Shown one piece after another: positions 23,514 through 34,700 of a DNA stretch of 64,000 bases. The translations under genes and the position numbers were made by a program. Origin of the DNA: Rhodeus uyekii (Eukaryota > Chordata > Actinopteri > Cypriniformes > Acheilognathidae). How positions within the stretch are numbered: position 1 is the stretch's first letter; each line of letters begins with the position of its first letter. Below the pieces are notes generated by a model. The model searched no databases and had not been told where the DNA came from. It saw nothing but the letters and a program-made list of their open reading frames with translations. Location: NCBI GenBank assembly GCA_037043235.1, contig JAWRVZ010000040.1, positions 1,552,501 to 1,616,500 of the forward strand, written 5' to 3'.

Positions 23514-24915
23514 TACTCTTATTTGGAAAAAGTATAGATATATCAAAATATTAAGCTCTCTTCATATCCTCCGCCAAGCATGACTGTTCCGACCCCTTTC
23601 TTAACTCTTAAGATTAGATGCAAAGATTGTTTGAAGATTAGTTGCTGTAGTGATATCTGCTCTGTTTGAACACTTTTAGGTTTACCTAAAAATACCCACA
23701 CAACATTTATGCTCTGACTGGCAGTTAATTCCAAATACTTGCTGGAGATCATGAACTTTACACAATATGTGTTTTATGGATAAGTGGATACAAATTCCAT
23801 GCTTTCACTTTCCTTTAATCTCCCCCTTTTTTTTAGATTTCACTACTTCAAGAACTTTCCAAAAACTTTGTATTGTGAGCACTTCCTGTGTACATCTGGC
23901 TCTTCACAGCTCACTTGTTGTACTCTTCAGTTGTAAGTTGCTTTGGATAAAAGTGTCTGCTAAATGAATAAAGGTACATTTTCAGGCAGGGTTGGTAGAC
24001 ATTTTCTTTGTATTATTGGAAAATAATGCTCAAGTGCCCCTTTGTAAAGCCCCCCAAATAGTTTAGATTTAGTCCCATATATGCTTATTTAGTCATTAAA
24101 AATGTGAAATTCTGTTATTATTTACTTAACCCCAAACAAATCCATTCATCTTTGTTCTTTGAGCACAAAGACATTTTGAATATGTTCAAGCTGCTCTTTT
24201 CCATATAATACAAGTAATGAATCAATGAGTTGTATGTGAGTTTTGTATGGAAAAACAAACTAAAATTTAAGCCATTTTTACTGAAAACAGTTTGGCATAT
24301 CTAATTAGCATATCACCCCATTCAAGCTTGACATGGATAATTATATGAAACTTGTACGAAAAAGTGCAGTCTGAACTTTATAACAAGTGCAAAAGTTTTT
24401 CAAGAAATTTAGTTAAGTCAAATAGAAGATCAAAATGATTTTCTTGCCACTTTTATTTAAGGCCTTAGACAGTTCACCCAAGATTGAGAGTCCATACTTA
24501 AGTGCTCTGCAGTGATGGCTTATTTTTGTAGGTCAAACCAGAAGTTGGCAGTGGTGTGCTTAACAAAACCCTAATAGGATGTTTACATTGAGTTTTGGAT
24601 TATGAAGCTTATGATTCTTACACAATTTGTTGGTCATGATAATCTTCACTATTGAACATCATGTTTATGAATTTCAAAGTGTTGGCAGACGTCATAAGCT
24701 AAAGGTAGGCTATCACACGTCACCATCACAAAGCTAATGATTAAAAATGATTTTTAAAAAACAAAATTTTGACAGAATTTTGTCTTTTTTTAATGAACTT
24801 TATGAAGAATGGGAAATGTATTAATTGTTATTGATATTTTGTTACACAGGTAGCCGTTAACCAGTGGCACACTTGTCAAACTGACTGCTGAATCAGTTAA
24901 ATGAAGTTGAAAATA
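23514..24915. other. Noncoding stretch with a LINE-tail-like motif
   Basis: Near 23932-23975 the sequence TGTAAGTTGCTTTGGATAAA plus TGTCTGCTAAATGAATAAA matches the conserved 3' tail seen in many fish L2-type LINE and SINE copies (family knowledge). A second example is at about 48862-48905. No LINE coding sequence is recognised next to either. The rest is AT-rich with no gene. Confidence 0.45.
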
Positions 24916-25753
24916 CAGTGGTACCTCGGTTTACGAGCGACTTGGTATACGAGAAAATCGGTGTACGAGCATGGAGGGTTGAATCGGTGTACAAGCTTTG
25001 TATCGGACTGCGAGCAAATTTTTCCCTCACCCACGCGCATTTTTGTCCTAACGCTCTGCATGTTCACGGGCATTTTTACTGGAAATATCCCAATGACAGC
25101 CTCTCAAAACACAGTCACGCAGTCCCAACCCCTTTATCACCCCTTAAAGCATTCATTCTCTCAGCCGCTCTGTTTGGCTGCATCATTCACCACAGAGATA
25201 CTTTTAGAAGTGATAACATTAATTAATTGTGATCGCTATTGTTCACGTAGTGAAATATATATGTGGTTCATGAATTCATTGTCTCCTCACTTCTCTCCAC
25301 CCCGGCGCTCGCGTTGGTGCCGCGCACGCGTCTCCCGTTCCACGACTTTCACTCTGGATTATCACTTTGTTTGTTTTCTGCACTATTATAATAAATTCAC
25401 TCATTTGCACTTGAATCCAGGTTTTGTGTTTCCCCCCTCCCTCGTCTGTCTCTCATCTCCTTCATGCCAGCAGACGCTGCTCAAAGTGAGTTACAGTAAA
25501 TTGTCAAGTATTTTTAGAGTTTAATTGTCTGTTTAAAGAGTATTTATATGAGATCTTAATGGTTATAATTTTAACTGTAATTAAATAGGGTAAAATAAAA
25601 ACTAAATATTTAAAATGGGCATTTATGGTCGTGTGTAACGAATTAATTGATTTTTAATGTTTTCTTATGGGGGAAATTGTTTTGGTGTACGAGCATTTTG
25701 GGATACGAGCTCGCTCTTGGAACGAATTAAACTCGTAAACCGAGGTATTACTG
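24916..25753 (+). mobile_element. Complete Tigger-like element (CAGTGGTACCTCGGTTTACGAG family)
   Basis: It starts CAGTGGTACCTCGGTTTACG after TA (24914-24915) and ends CGTAAACCGAGGTATTACTG before TA (25754-25755). The ends are long imperfect inverted repeats with GTACGAG/CTCGTA sub-motifs recurring inside. The 207-codon frame at 24901-25524 runs through the terminal repeat and has no transposase motif, so it is treated as accidental. The window-start copy (1-645) is the same family. Confidence 0.85.
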
Positions 25754-26062
25754 TATATATTTCCCTATAGATATAGATTTTGGCTTGCTGTGTGCCAAAT
25801 TTGGTGTTATTAGCAGGGATTTTAGTGTATTGTTGCTGGGTAGTTTTGTTTTGGAACCTTCAGAAATCTAACCAGATTTTTCTCTTTGACTTTGCTGACT
25901 CTTTTAACTTCAACAAATCATACAGACTTTTGTAGGTTTTTGAATGGAGAATGTAAGAATAACTTTGAGTTTTGAAAGAATTTTGCTGGCACTGGTCACA
26001 TACCATCTTTTGTGTTCTGTTTTTTAATGACTTGAGTGTGAGTAAATTATGACAGTTGGTCT

Positions 26063-26420
26063 TGTCACAGTCTCATTATTTTGTTTCACTTCCAGGTCCC
26101 TTTTGTGTATCTTCCATGCCCCTTCCTGCACCTGTCATGTTCATCACTTACCTCATTAGTGTCGTCAGGTGTTCCCCATCTCCTCATGTATAAAACCCTC
26201 CTGTGTTTCCCTTGTCCTTGTCGGTTATTGTCGATGGTACATGGTTGTGTCTTTGTGTGTGGATGCCATACTCGTTTTGTGTATCATTCAAGTTTGCACT
26301 GAGTACCATTTCAGTTTGTATTTTGTCTTTTGTTTTGCGTTTTCTTAATAAAGTCAATCAGCAGTGGATCCTATTGTCTCCTCCTTACTCCGCATCGAAC
26401 ACAGCACCCAGTGTGTAACA
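26063..26420 (+). mobile_element. Solo LTR, plus orientation
   Basis: It starts TGTCACAGTCTC and ends CCCAGTGTGTAACA. It is flanked by GGTCT (26058-26062) and GGTCG (26421-26425), a 4/5 target duplication. Inside, TATAAAACCC near 26189 looks like a TATA box and AATAAAG near 26347 like a polyA signal. The end region (TCAGCAG..., TGTCTCCTC, ACACAGCACCCAG) is clearly related to the LTR at 60150-60492. No internal region remains, which fits LTR-LTR recombination. Confidence 0.8.
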
Positions 26421-27615
26421 GGTCGCACATATTCACCATGTTGACCAACGGAAAACGCTTATTTTGAAGTGACTTCTGTGTGAGCAGTGGTTTACACTTC
26501 ACTTTTGAATATATTGTGTTTATTAATCAAGCTCTTGCAAACAATTATTGCTCAATTTCATGTAAAAATGTTTAAATACCATAAATAATCTGAATCTTAG
26601 TGATGGTCAAGTTGAAGTCAGGTGGCCATGGTGTGGTTCTTTATAGCCTATATTTAGCTTTTTACTTCTGCTGATAGTATTTAGGCTTCACAAGATTGCC
26701 TTGATGAACAAACCATGCACATTTTTTTTTCTTTTTTTATGCAATCCAAATCCCAATGAAAAATAAAGAAAAAAATCGGGTTTCAAAACAGAGATGGGGA
26801 CAACAGTTGAACAGTTTGTTCAGTAAATAGTAGATTAAATGCCTCCCGGAAACCTGCTGAGCCTCCCCATGAGGGAAAGCCCTCCCAGAACCCCTACCAA
26901 TTACATGGCTGCCTAGTAGCAGGATGCTGCCCTCTACTGTGCAGAACGAAAACCAGAACTAGTGAGAGATGATTGTAGACTTTAATGAGCTTCCATCAGA
27001 CCGTGGTTGATTTACAAAAGCAAAAACAGTTCAACACTTTCACTTGTAATCATGCATCCTCCTCTTAACACCATCAAAGGCTTAATCACCTGTAAAGGTG
27101 TTTGTGTGTCAGGAAAGAGCAGGTTGTTTTACTAATTAAGATGAGCAATGCAACTGTCCCAATAACCTTGCTATAATTTATGTAGGCTCTGTACTTGTGC
27201 TGGGAGAAGAGCTGAGCTTTTCCTCTCCATCAGATTGATGAAAACTGTAAGATGCATGAGTGAGAGAAATGCATTCCTTCTGTGATTATGTAAAAAAGTT
27301 ATAGAGAGTTGGATTGCTGTGGAGCTTTTTGCAATGACACGAATGAGCCATCTCTATCCCTCTCAGTTATGAGCAGATTCAGCCTTCTGTTAGTGCTGCA
27401 GAGGACAAACAGACAGCTCGAGTTTCAGGCTTAGTCACTTTTTGCCTATTACACCCACATCCTTTTATCTATTTTGCCTTTTTCACTGCTTTACAGCTGA
27501 GTTATATGCTGAGAACAAACAGCATGACAAAACTAAATGTTGCCATTATAATCATATTATATATGCTTTAATAGTGAGTATAAAGTTTTGTTTCTTTTAT
27601 GCAGTAGATGCTATT
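26421..27615. other. Noncoding stretch, no recognised element
   Basis: AT-rich sequence with A/T homopolymers near 26721-26740. No gene, terminal repeats or arrays were recognised. Confidence 0.35.
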
Positions 27616-27765
27616 GTATGGAAGCCCATTTCCGCCACAGTTGAGAAAAAAAAGATTAAGTCGAAATAATGACTTAGTAAGTCGATATTAAGATACTAAG
27701 TCATTATTTCGACTTAAATAATCTTCTTTTTTTTTCTCAACTGTGGCGGAAACGGGCTTCCATAC
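27616..27765. mobile_element. Fold-back MITE, long hairpin
   Basis: The left arm 27616-27679 (from GTATGGAAGCCC) pairs with the right arm 27694-27765 (to GGGCTTCCATAC), with a 14-base centre. Differences are one transition (CCCATTT against AAACGGG) and length changes in the A/T run. The outer motif ATGGAAGCCCxTTTCCGCCAC is one I associate with fish MITEs. No coding content. Confidence 0.85.
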
Positions 27766-27870
27766 TATCCATACTTTTTGTATTATCGTGAACAGTACAA
27801 AATATTAATAAATAATGATATTGTTTTTTGGTTAACACTTTATTTTAATTCCACTTTACATGCACTTACT

Positions 27871-27893
27871 ATAATAATAATAATAATAATAAT
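27871..27893 (+). repeat. (ATA)n microsatellite
   Basis: About seven to eight consecutive ATA units, visible directly. Confidence 0.9.
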
Positions 27894-28519
27894 AACAACA
27901 AATTATTAATCAACAACAATAAATTAAGTACTGAGTAATACTACATCTATTTACTATAGGGCTAGGGTTAAGATTACGTTTGGCTTGTGGATAGTTGCAT
28001 GTAATTATGCACAATTTAAAGTTATTGCAATAGTAACTACATGTAACGTGTAACAAAGAGACTGTAATATAAAGTGTTACCCCAAACCTTAATCCGTAAT
28101 CCTTACCTTATAGTAGGTACCTGTTGTTAATTAATATTACGCTGTACTTGTATAATTTCACCATAAAAAGGGAAAGTCACTGTCATGGAAAATGTTATCA
28201 AATAATTATTTTAAAATCATGGAAGTTTGACACCCAACTCAAACTTCTATAGTGAAGTGTTTTTCTTTCTTCTTTATTTTTTGTTTAGTGTGCTTAACTA
28301 TTTAATGTGCATATCATAATATTCATATGCATAAAACAAGTGCTGTATCACACCCACAACAATATATTTTTTTAATTATTTCTTATCTTCTTTGATGACA
28401 GTGATCATTGACATTTATCTTGTGGGTTGATCATATCCAAACTTCCACAAACAGTCTATTTTTTTATTTCATGTTTAATGTATATTTATTTTAAACAGTT
28501 GTACACAATTGTCACACCC

Positions 28520-28920
28520 TCACACTTCATGGACTTTTAATTTGCTTTTTTCAGTCACATGTGTTTTTTTGTTTGTTTTTCAACAATGGTGACAGTGACA
28601 TAGAGTCACCATGGACACCAATGTTCATCACCATGTGTTTTTAAGTTCTTCATGTTCACTCTTCAGTTGTCGGTTGTTGTTGTTGTTTGTGTGTGAAGCT
28701 AATGCAGCTAATATGGAGTACGCTGCGCAATCTTCACAGAGCACTTTTGCCATCTTGCCATCATCTTGTTCACTCCGCCTTTGACCTCAGATCCCTTCGC
28801 TCCACCTCAAGCCATCAACCCGTCGGTTTTGCCTTGGTTCCTCCAATCCTTGGCTCCACTAGAGACCCTCGAACTTGCACCTGCCCCTTTCTCTATCACT
28901 TCGCCATCTCATAATTGTGA
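28520..28920 (+). repeat. Degenerate repeat related to 4344-5260
   Basis: It shares CTCCACTAGAGACCCTC, CCTTGGTTC and TTCATGGACTTTTA with the 4344-5260 block. An internal doublet TTCATCACCATGTG occurs at 28626 and 28980. The short open frames are fragments of the same repetitive text. It is probably an eroded retroelement; this is an inference. Confidence 0.35.
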
Positions 28921-30074
28921 TTGTGTTTCAAACAGAGGAACACGTGAGTCAATCACCATCTCAGCTTATTGTCATTTCTGTTCATCACCATGTGCTTCAA
29001 GTTCTTCAAGTTCATTCTTCAGTTGTTGTCTGTTGTTTCTTGGATGCTTTTGCTTTGTTGTCATCGTTGTGGATTACTTTCTGTTTATAGAATACCTTTT
29101 TTAACCTCTTCATCTTGTGACACAAGTCATACATAATTATATAGTTAAGTTGGTAAGATATTTTTTTTTTATGTTGAAAGTCTTGCTCATCAAAGCTCCA
29201 TTTGTAAAAATACTTATGTTTAGTTGTCATTGCTCCAGCCTTCAGTGTCTAGAATTTTTTTTCAAGATTATTTGATGAATAGAAAGAACAGCATTTATTT
29301 TTAATGTAAACCTTTTGTAAAATGTAAATGTACTGCATAAAAAAATATTTATTTTTAATTTTAAATCCTACCCAATTTTGAACATTAGTGTGCATATACA
29401 AGAATATGAATAAACCATTTTTATTGTATTATTTAACAATTGTATTATTATCTGATTTCAGTGTTAAGGCACTGCAATCTGCTATTCAGAATTGTACTGG
29501 TGACGATGTGTTAGGGGAGCATTATAATGTTGGTGTCTTGTGTCGATCACAGTGTAGACAGCTCTGTTGATTTGAACGGAGTGTCCTAGTTTGGTCGTGT
29601 ACATGGGATGTTAGGGTCCTCAGCGGTGGAGGATGCTTTAGAGCAGTGTACTGCTGATGCATAGAGGCTTGTTAAGACTTGATCAATATTTTAAGTGGCT
29701 TATTTTATGCACTGGTAGACATGCGCTGTTGAAGACTGATGAGTCTATTAGCAAACTGAGCTTTGCATAATTGCTGTGTAGAAAATTAGAGTTTGATACA
29801 GTATGATGACTGGGGAAAGATTTCATTATTTTTTGCTTGGCTTTTGTTTTGCAGGATTTCCATTATTAGTTCATGGAGTGTAAAATTCCTCTCTGTTTAC
29901 TTTATTTACACTTCAGAAGATATGCAATTTCAGTCTTTATCTTTTAAAATGAAAATATTTTAATAGTCCAACCAAAAAATGAAAATGTATTAATGTACTC
30001 ACTCTTAAGATATATACGCAAGAGCTAACTTAAAAGAAGATATGGTTACACTTTAAAGTGAATTAATTACATAT
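28921..30074. other. Noncoding stretch, no recognised element
   Basis: AT-rich. There is a 60-codon open frame near 29388 without domain similarity. Nothing can be named. Confidence 0.35.
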
Positions 30075-30075
30075 A

Positions 30076-30460
30076 CCGTATTCTCCCGCATATAACCCAT
30101 GAGTTATACCAGATTTTACAAACCCCGGTGCTGGTTATATAAGGGTGCGGGCTATACCACACATTTTTTACACGTAATAATATTTCAATATATCCGTCAC
30201 GTCCCTGAGGACATAGGGTTTTTTTTTTTTGCTGCATTTTCTTTCTGTTTTTCTTTCTTGTGAGGGTTGTTGTCTCTGGCGCTTGTACTATCACTCTGAC
30301 AGCTGTCATCATGCAAGCAACATTCGAAAAAGTTCATACATCTATGGGTGCGGGTTATATAAAGGTGCGGGTTATGCCACCAATTTCTTTACACAAAATC
30401 CACGGGCTATATGCGCGTGCGGATTATCTGCGTCTACGTGTTATATGCGGGAAAATACGG
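30076..30460. mobile_element. TIR element with CCGTATTCTCCCGCATATAAC ends
   Basis: The left end CCGTATTCTCCCGCATATAA and the right end TTATATGCGGGAAAATACGG form about 21-bp inverted repeats with one mismatch. GTGCGGGTTATA-type subrepeats recur inside (30146, 30347, 30367). A left TA is present (30074-30075); the right flank reads TG, so the target duplication is damaged. A fragment of the same family lies inside the nest at 62979-63190. No transposase. Confidence 0.75.
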
Positions 30461-30718
30461 TGCTCACTATAGAGTTATCATCAGGGTTTGGTTTAGGGTT
30501 AATTAATAGTAGTTAACTAAATATGCTAAAATGTAGAACCTTGAATCTCATTGGTGGCCCTCTGTCCTTCAGTTGTGTAAATGTTGCTGGGATCGTCTTG
30601 TGTAGTCTCTGTCATCACTGTCTTCTGCATCAATTTCTGCAGCTCCCAGAATTTTATTGAAAAACTATGAAATATGAAAAAGCACATATGAAAACATAGT
30701 TCTAAAGGTGTAGACAAG

Positions 30719-31085
30719 TGGTTCTCAAAGGGGGTTTTCTCTGATATTATTCAAAATATACTATAATTATAATAAAGGTAAGGTAATTAAAACATTTATA
30801 CAATTGTTACGTTATACTATACATGTTGTCTACTGCTATTTATAAATGAGATTTTATTTATACTTAAAATGTACAATTATTTGTCATGCCAGTAAAGGGA
30901 TTTACTGGTGCAGAATTCTCCTGACGTGTTAATACCGACATTGCCATTATTGTGCTTGAGTGTGTGTGTTGTGTGTACATAAAGCAGAACGTGCTCTGCT
31001 GCTGAAACTGCTTGCTTTGTTTTCTCTTCCCTCTGCATTATTCAGGCTTTTCATTCTGATGCTATTTTCTGTCACCTAAATCAAC
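30719..31085 (+). mobile_element. Possible hAT-like remnant
   Basis: AGTGGTTCTCAAAGGGG at 30719 resembles the hAT-type end at 50821. Near 31065, GCTATTTTCTGTCACC resembles, in reverse, the GTGACAGAAAATAGC at 51730-51744. The interior does not align by eye with the other copies, so the two ends may be coincidental. Confidence 0.3.
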
Positions 31086-31549
31086 AGGTGGCTTAAGGTC
31101 CTATTGGAAACCTTTACAGATCTTTAACTGCCCTAGATTTATAGGATGTAGTATCTTTCTTTCTTTTTCACTACCAGGTTGTCCAACTACCTGCATTTGG
31201 ATTAAATAATCTGTTATTTACTTGTTGTCCTTAGGAATTACCAGTACTTTGGAATTTTAGAGAGTTCTCCATAAATGAAATATCAATTTTAAAATGGAAA
31301 ATATACACAGTCTTTAATGCCATGTTTATTACAATCTAAGGTCAGATGAACTCAATTTATTTAGAAATGTCAGGCATAACATGGCATAATGAAATGTGTA
31401 CAAGGATGACCTGAACAGTGCTGTGGTTTTGTCTACCCTAATGTAATGTGGCTGTAGGAATTCTGGTGTAGCATATTCATATGTTTAGATGTTTAGATGT
31501 TGATCGATACAACAACAAAAAAAAGGTAAAATCCTTCTTTCTCCGGCAG

Positions 31550-31788
31550 AGCGCACCATGGCCAGACATGAGGTGCGAGAAGTGGAGCAGAGACAGACGC
31601 GGGACAGCCTGCGGGACTCTTCAACATTGCCTGAGATTGAGGATCTGATCATCATCTATAACCGTGTGCCCAAGACTGCCAGCACGTCCTTCACCAACAT
31701 CGCATATGACCTGTGCGGAAAGAACCGCTTCCATGTTCTCCACATCAACACCACCAAGAACAATCCAGTCATGTCCCTACAGGACCAG
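31550..31788 (+). CDS. hs2st1: hs2st1 exon 2 (PAPS-binding loop)
   Basis: The acceptor is TTTCTCCGGCAG and the donor CAG|GTAACA. It starts in phase 1 (exon 1 gives the first base of a Glu codon) and ends in phase 0. It encodes ERTMARHEV... through NNPVMSLQDQ and contains the PAPS-binding loop VPKTASTSF and the first N-glycosylation site INTT. The stem segment at residues about 55-72 is the most divergent part against human. An in-frame ATG at 31558 sits in a strong CACCATGG context where human has Ile. Confidence 0.97.
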
Positions 31789-34700
31789 GTAACATCAGCA
31801 TGCATTACAAATGAGTGCCGTTCCTGTAAATACTGAGGTTATTTAACATTTTAATCCAATTATGTGTGCAAAATTCAATGTGAGCACTCTAAACAGTCCC
31901 GATAGACACTGTATGTACAAAAGTATTGAGGCACTCAACAACTACACCAGCCGGGACCGTAATATCACATTCTAAATAAGTAGACATTAATACGGAGCTG
32001 GTCCACTCGTTGAAGCTATAACAGCTTTCTTAACCCATATAACCGTTTCTGTAGGAATTTTTGCCCATTCATTCATTAGAGCATGTTTGAGGTCAATGCC
32101 TTGATAGACCTTGCTTTGAGCACTGGGGGATAGTCATGATGGAATAGTAAAGGACCTTCTCCATAATGTTGGAAACAGCATTGTCACAAATGTCTTGAAG
32201 CGTTAAGATTTCTCTTTCTCTGGAAGTAAGGGTCCTTGCCCGTCCCCTGAAATACAGACCCATGCCATTATCTCTCCTTTTATGCACCATGTGACTCAGC
32301 ACTTGGTGACCCCGCTCTGTGACTTTAAGTTGTCTTCCACTTCATGGCTGAGTTGCTGCTGATCTTAAACGCTTCCACTTTCCAGTAATACCATTTAAAG
32401 TTGACCGTGGAGTATCTAGCAGGGATGAAATTCATGAACTGACTTATTGTGAAGGTGGCCTTCTAATACAATGCCATGCTTGAATTCACAGAGCTCTTCA
32501 GGGTCACCCTTCCCCTCACTACAAATATTTTTAAATGCAGACTGTGTGGCTAGGAGCTTGATTTGATAAACTTGGGGCAATGGTTCTGATTGAAATACCT
32601 GAATTCAATTATTAAAAGGTGTCTCAATAGTTTTGTCCATATAGCTTAGAATTGTAAATTAAGACCTCAGAGCCCTCTAAAAGTAGCCAATGTCCTTTTT
32701 GTGTTTCAGTTGAGTTTAAGTCTATAACTGGGAGACCACATATGTGAGACCACCCTAACTGTCATTGATATATTGCAGTTCATTTATCTGGAAATAGATG
32801 CTTTAGATTTCCTTGTGGGATACGTTGATAAATACAGTAAAAAGTAGCATTGTGAAATATGATTACAATTTAAAATAACTGTTTTCTATTTTAATATAAT
32901 TTAAATATAATAGTTATTTAATTCATGTGATGCCAATTATAGCATTATTACTCCAGTCTTAAGTGTTACATAATTCTTCAGAAATTATTGTAATATACTG
33001 AATTTGTGCTCAAGTAACATTCCGCGTTATTAGTGTCAAAAATCTAAAATATTTGTGGAAATTGTGATATTTCTTTCAGGATTCTTTGATGATTAGAAAG
33101 TCAAGAAGAGCAGCATATTTATATTGTTTTTGCAACAATGAATTTAGTTTTAGTATTTAATTTAAAATTTAGTCGGTTAATAAAAAGCAAGTTATTTAAT
33201 AGTTTTGAATACATTTAAAAAGCAATATATTTTAAGTATATTCACAGATGATCAGGGGTCTCATTTATAAAGCGTGCGTACGCACAAAACGGGACTGGAA
33301 ACGTACGTACGCCAGTTTCCACGCAAAGGTTGTGATCTATAAAAAACAACTTGACGGGAGAATGTGTGCACATTTAAGCAAACTTTGACCCGTGACATCT
33401 GCGATATATAAAGGGAATGTTCCTGACAGGTGTGCGTACACACGGTTTTATAAATCTGAATAGTTTTTGCCGTATGGCATTTTTGGCTTTTGGGCGCACG
33501 TAAACTTTTAGTTGTGATCCTACGCACAGTTTTATAAATGAGACCCCAGAGCTTTAAAACATGCCATTCATTTTTATGCACCATGCGACTCGGCACTCGG
33601 TGACCCTGCTCTATGACTTTAAGTTGTCTTTCACTTCATGGCTGAGTTGCTTCTGTTCCTCTATGCTTCCACTAATACCATTTAAAGTTGGCCATGAAAT
33701 GTCTTGCAGGGATGAAATTTCATGAACTGACTAAGGTAACATTCTAACACAGTACCATGCTTGAATTCACAGAGCTCTACAAGACGACCCATTTTTTTCC
33801 TACAAATATTTGTTAAATAATCTGTGAATATGTCAGCTCTTAGGTACGTTACTGATACAAGAAGTTTGGACTGAGTGTAGAGGTGTAGACCTTTTGTACT
33901 AATGATAATGTGTTGGTCTTTTGCTCAAATCTAACTCGGGCAAGCCAGGTGATGTCCCTGTGTTTCTGTCGCACACTGCCTCTAACAAGCCATCTCATCT
34001 CTGCCTCCACCTTCATTATTCATAGCCTACTGTCAATATGCACACTGCTGCTGTGCCTTTGTGTGACAAGCGGCGTTGAACAAGCTGAACCCAGAGATAA
34101 AAAGAAGAACAGGGGTGTGGGGGGAATGAAGTGTAGATTTTGTTGACAGCAGCAAAGAAATACAGTTCTCTATCCATCATGTGTATTGTTACATTGAGGA
34201 ACGTGTTGTCAGCTAATGGAAATCAATCTCGTGTTTTGACAAATGCAGCTGTTTTATTTGCAGAGTTGAAGGTGTAGTCATCATCAAAAAGCTTTCCCAC
34301 ATCATTTTGACCTCACACGTGTCAACATTATTCAACTCAGCGTGTGGCTTTTTCGGACTGCGAGCGTACGTTTGCATTTGTATTCACGTCATTGCCATCC
34401 GCAAAATAAAATGGCTTTGAGCATAGGGAGGGAAGGTGTTATTTGTGTGCAATTCTGCCAAGGTAATATCCAGTCTAGCTTTCAACAAAGTCTGTCGATG
34501 GTGCAGGTGGTACAACCTTTCCCCTCCCAGGGGAGTACAGCTGTGGGACTATGGGGAGGATGTTTGGAGAAAATATCGCTGAAATGTGTTTGTGTCAGGT
34601 TTGTATTAAGTAGTCACTTGGCTGGTTTGTTCAGCAGCCTGTGACAGATGCAGTGCGTCAGTGCGAGATTGTTATTTGAGATTTGGATATCATTGATGCT

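Noticed and set aside
24901..25524. 207-codon open frame as a gene
   Set aside because: It runs through the terminal inverted repeat of a Tigger-like element and has no transposase or other motif.
1..31549. hs2st1 exon 1 with membrane anchor
   Set aside because: I scanned for a short ATG exon with a hydrophobic segment ending in phase 1 before a GT donor and found none resembling the family.
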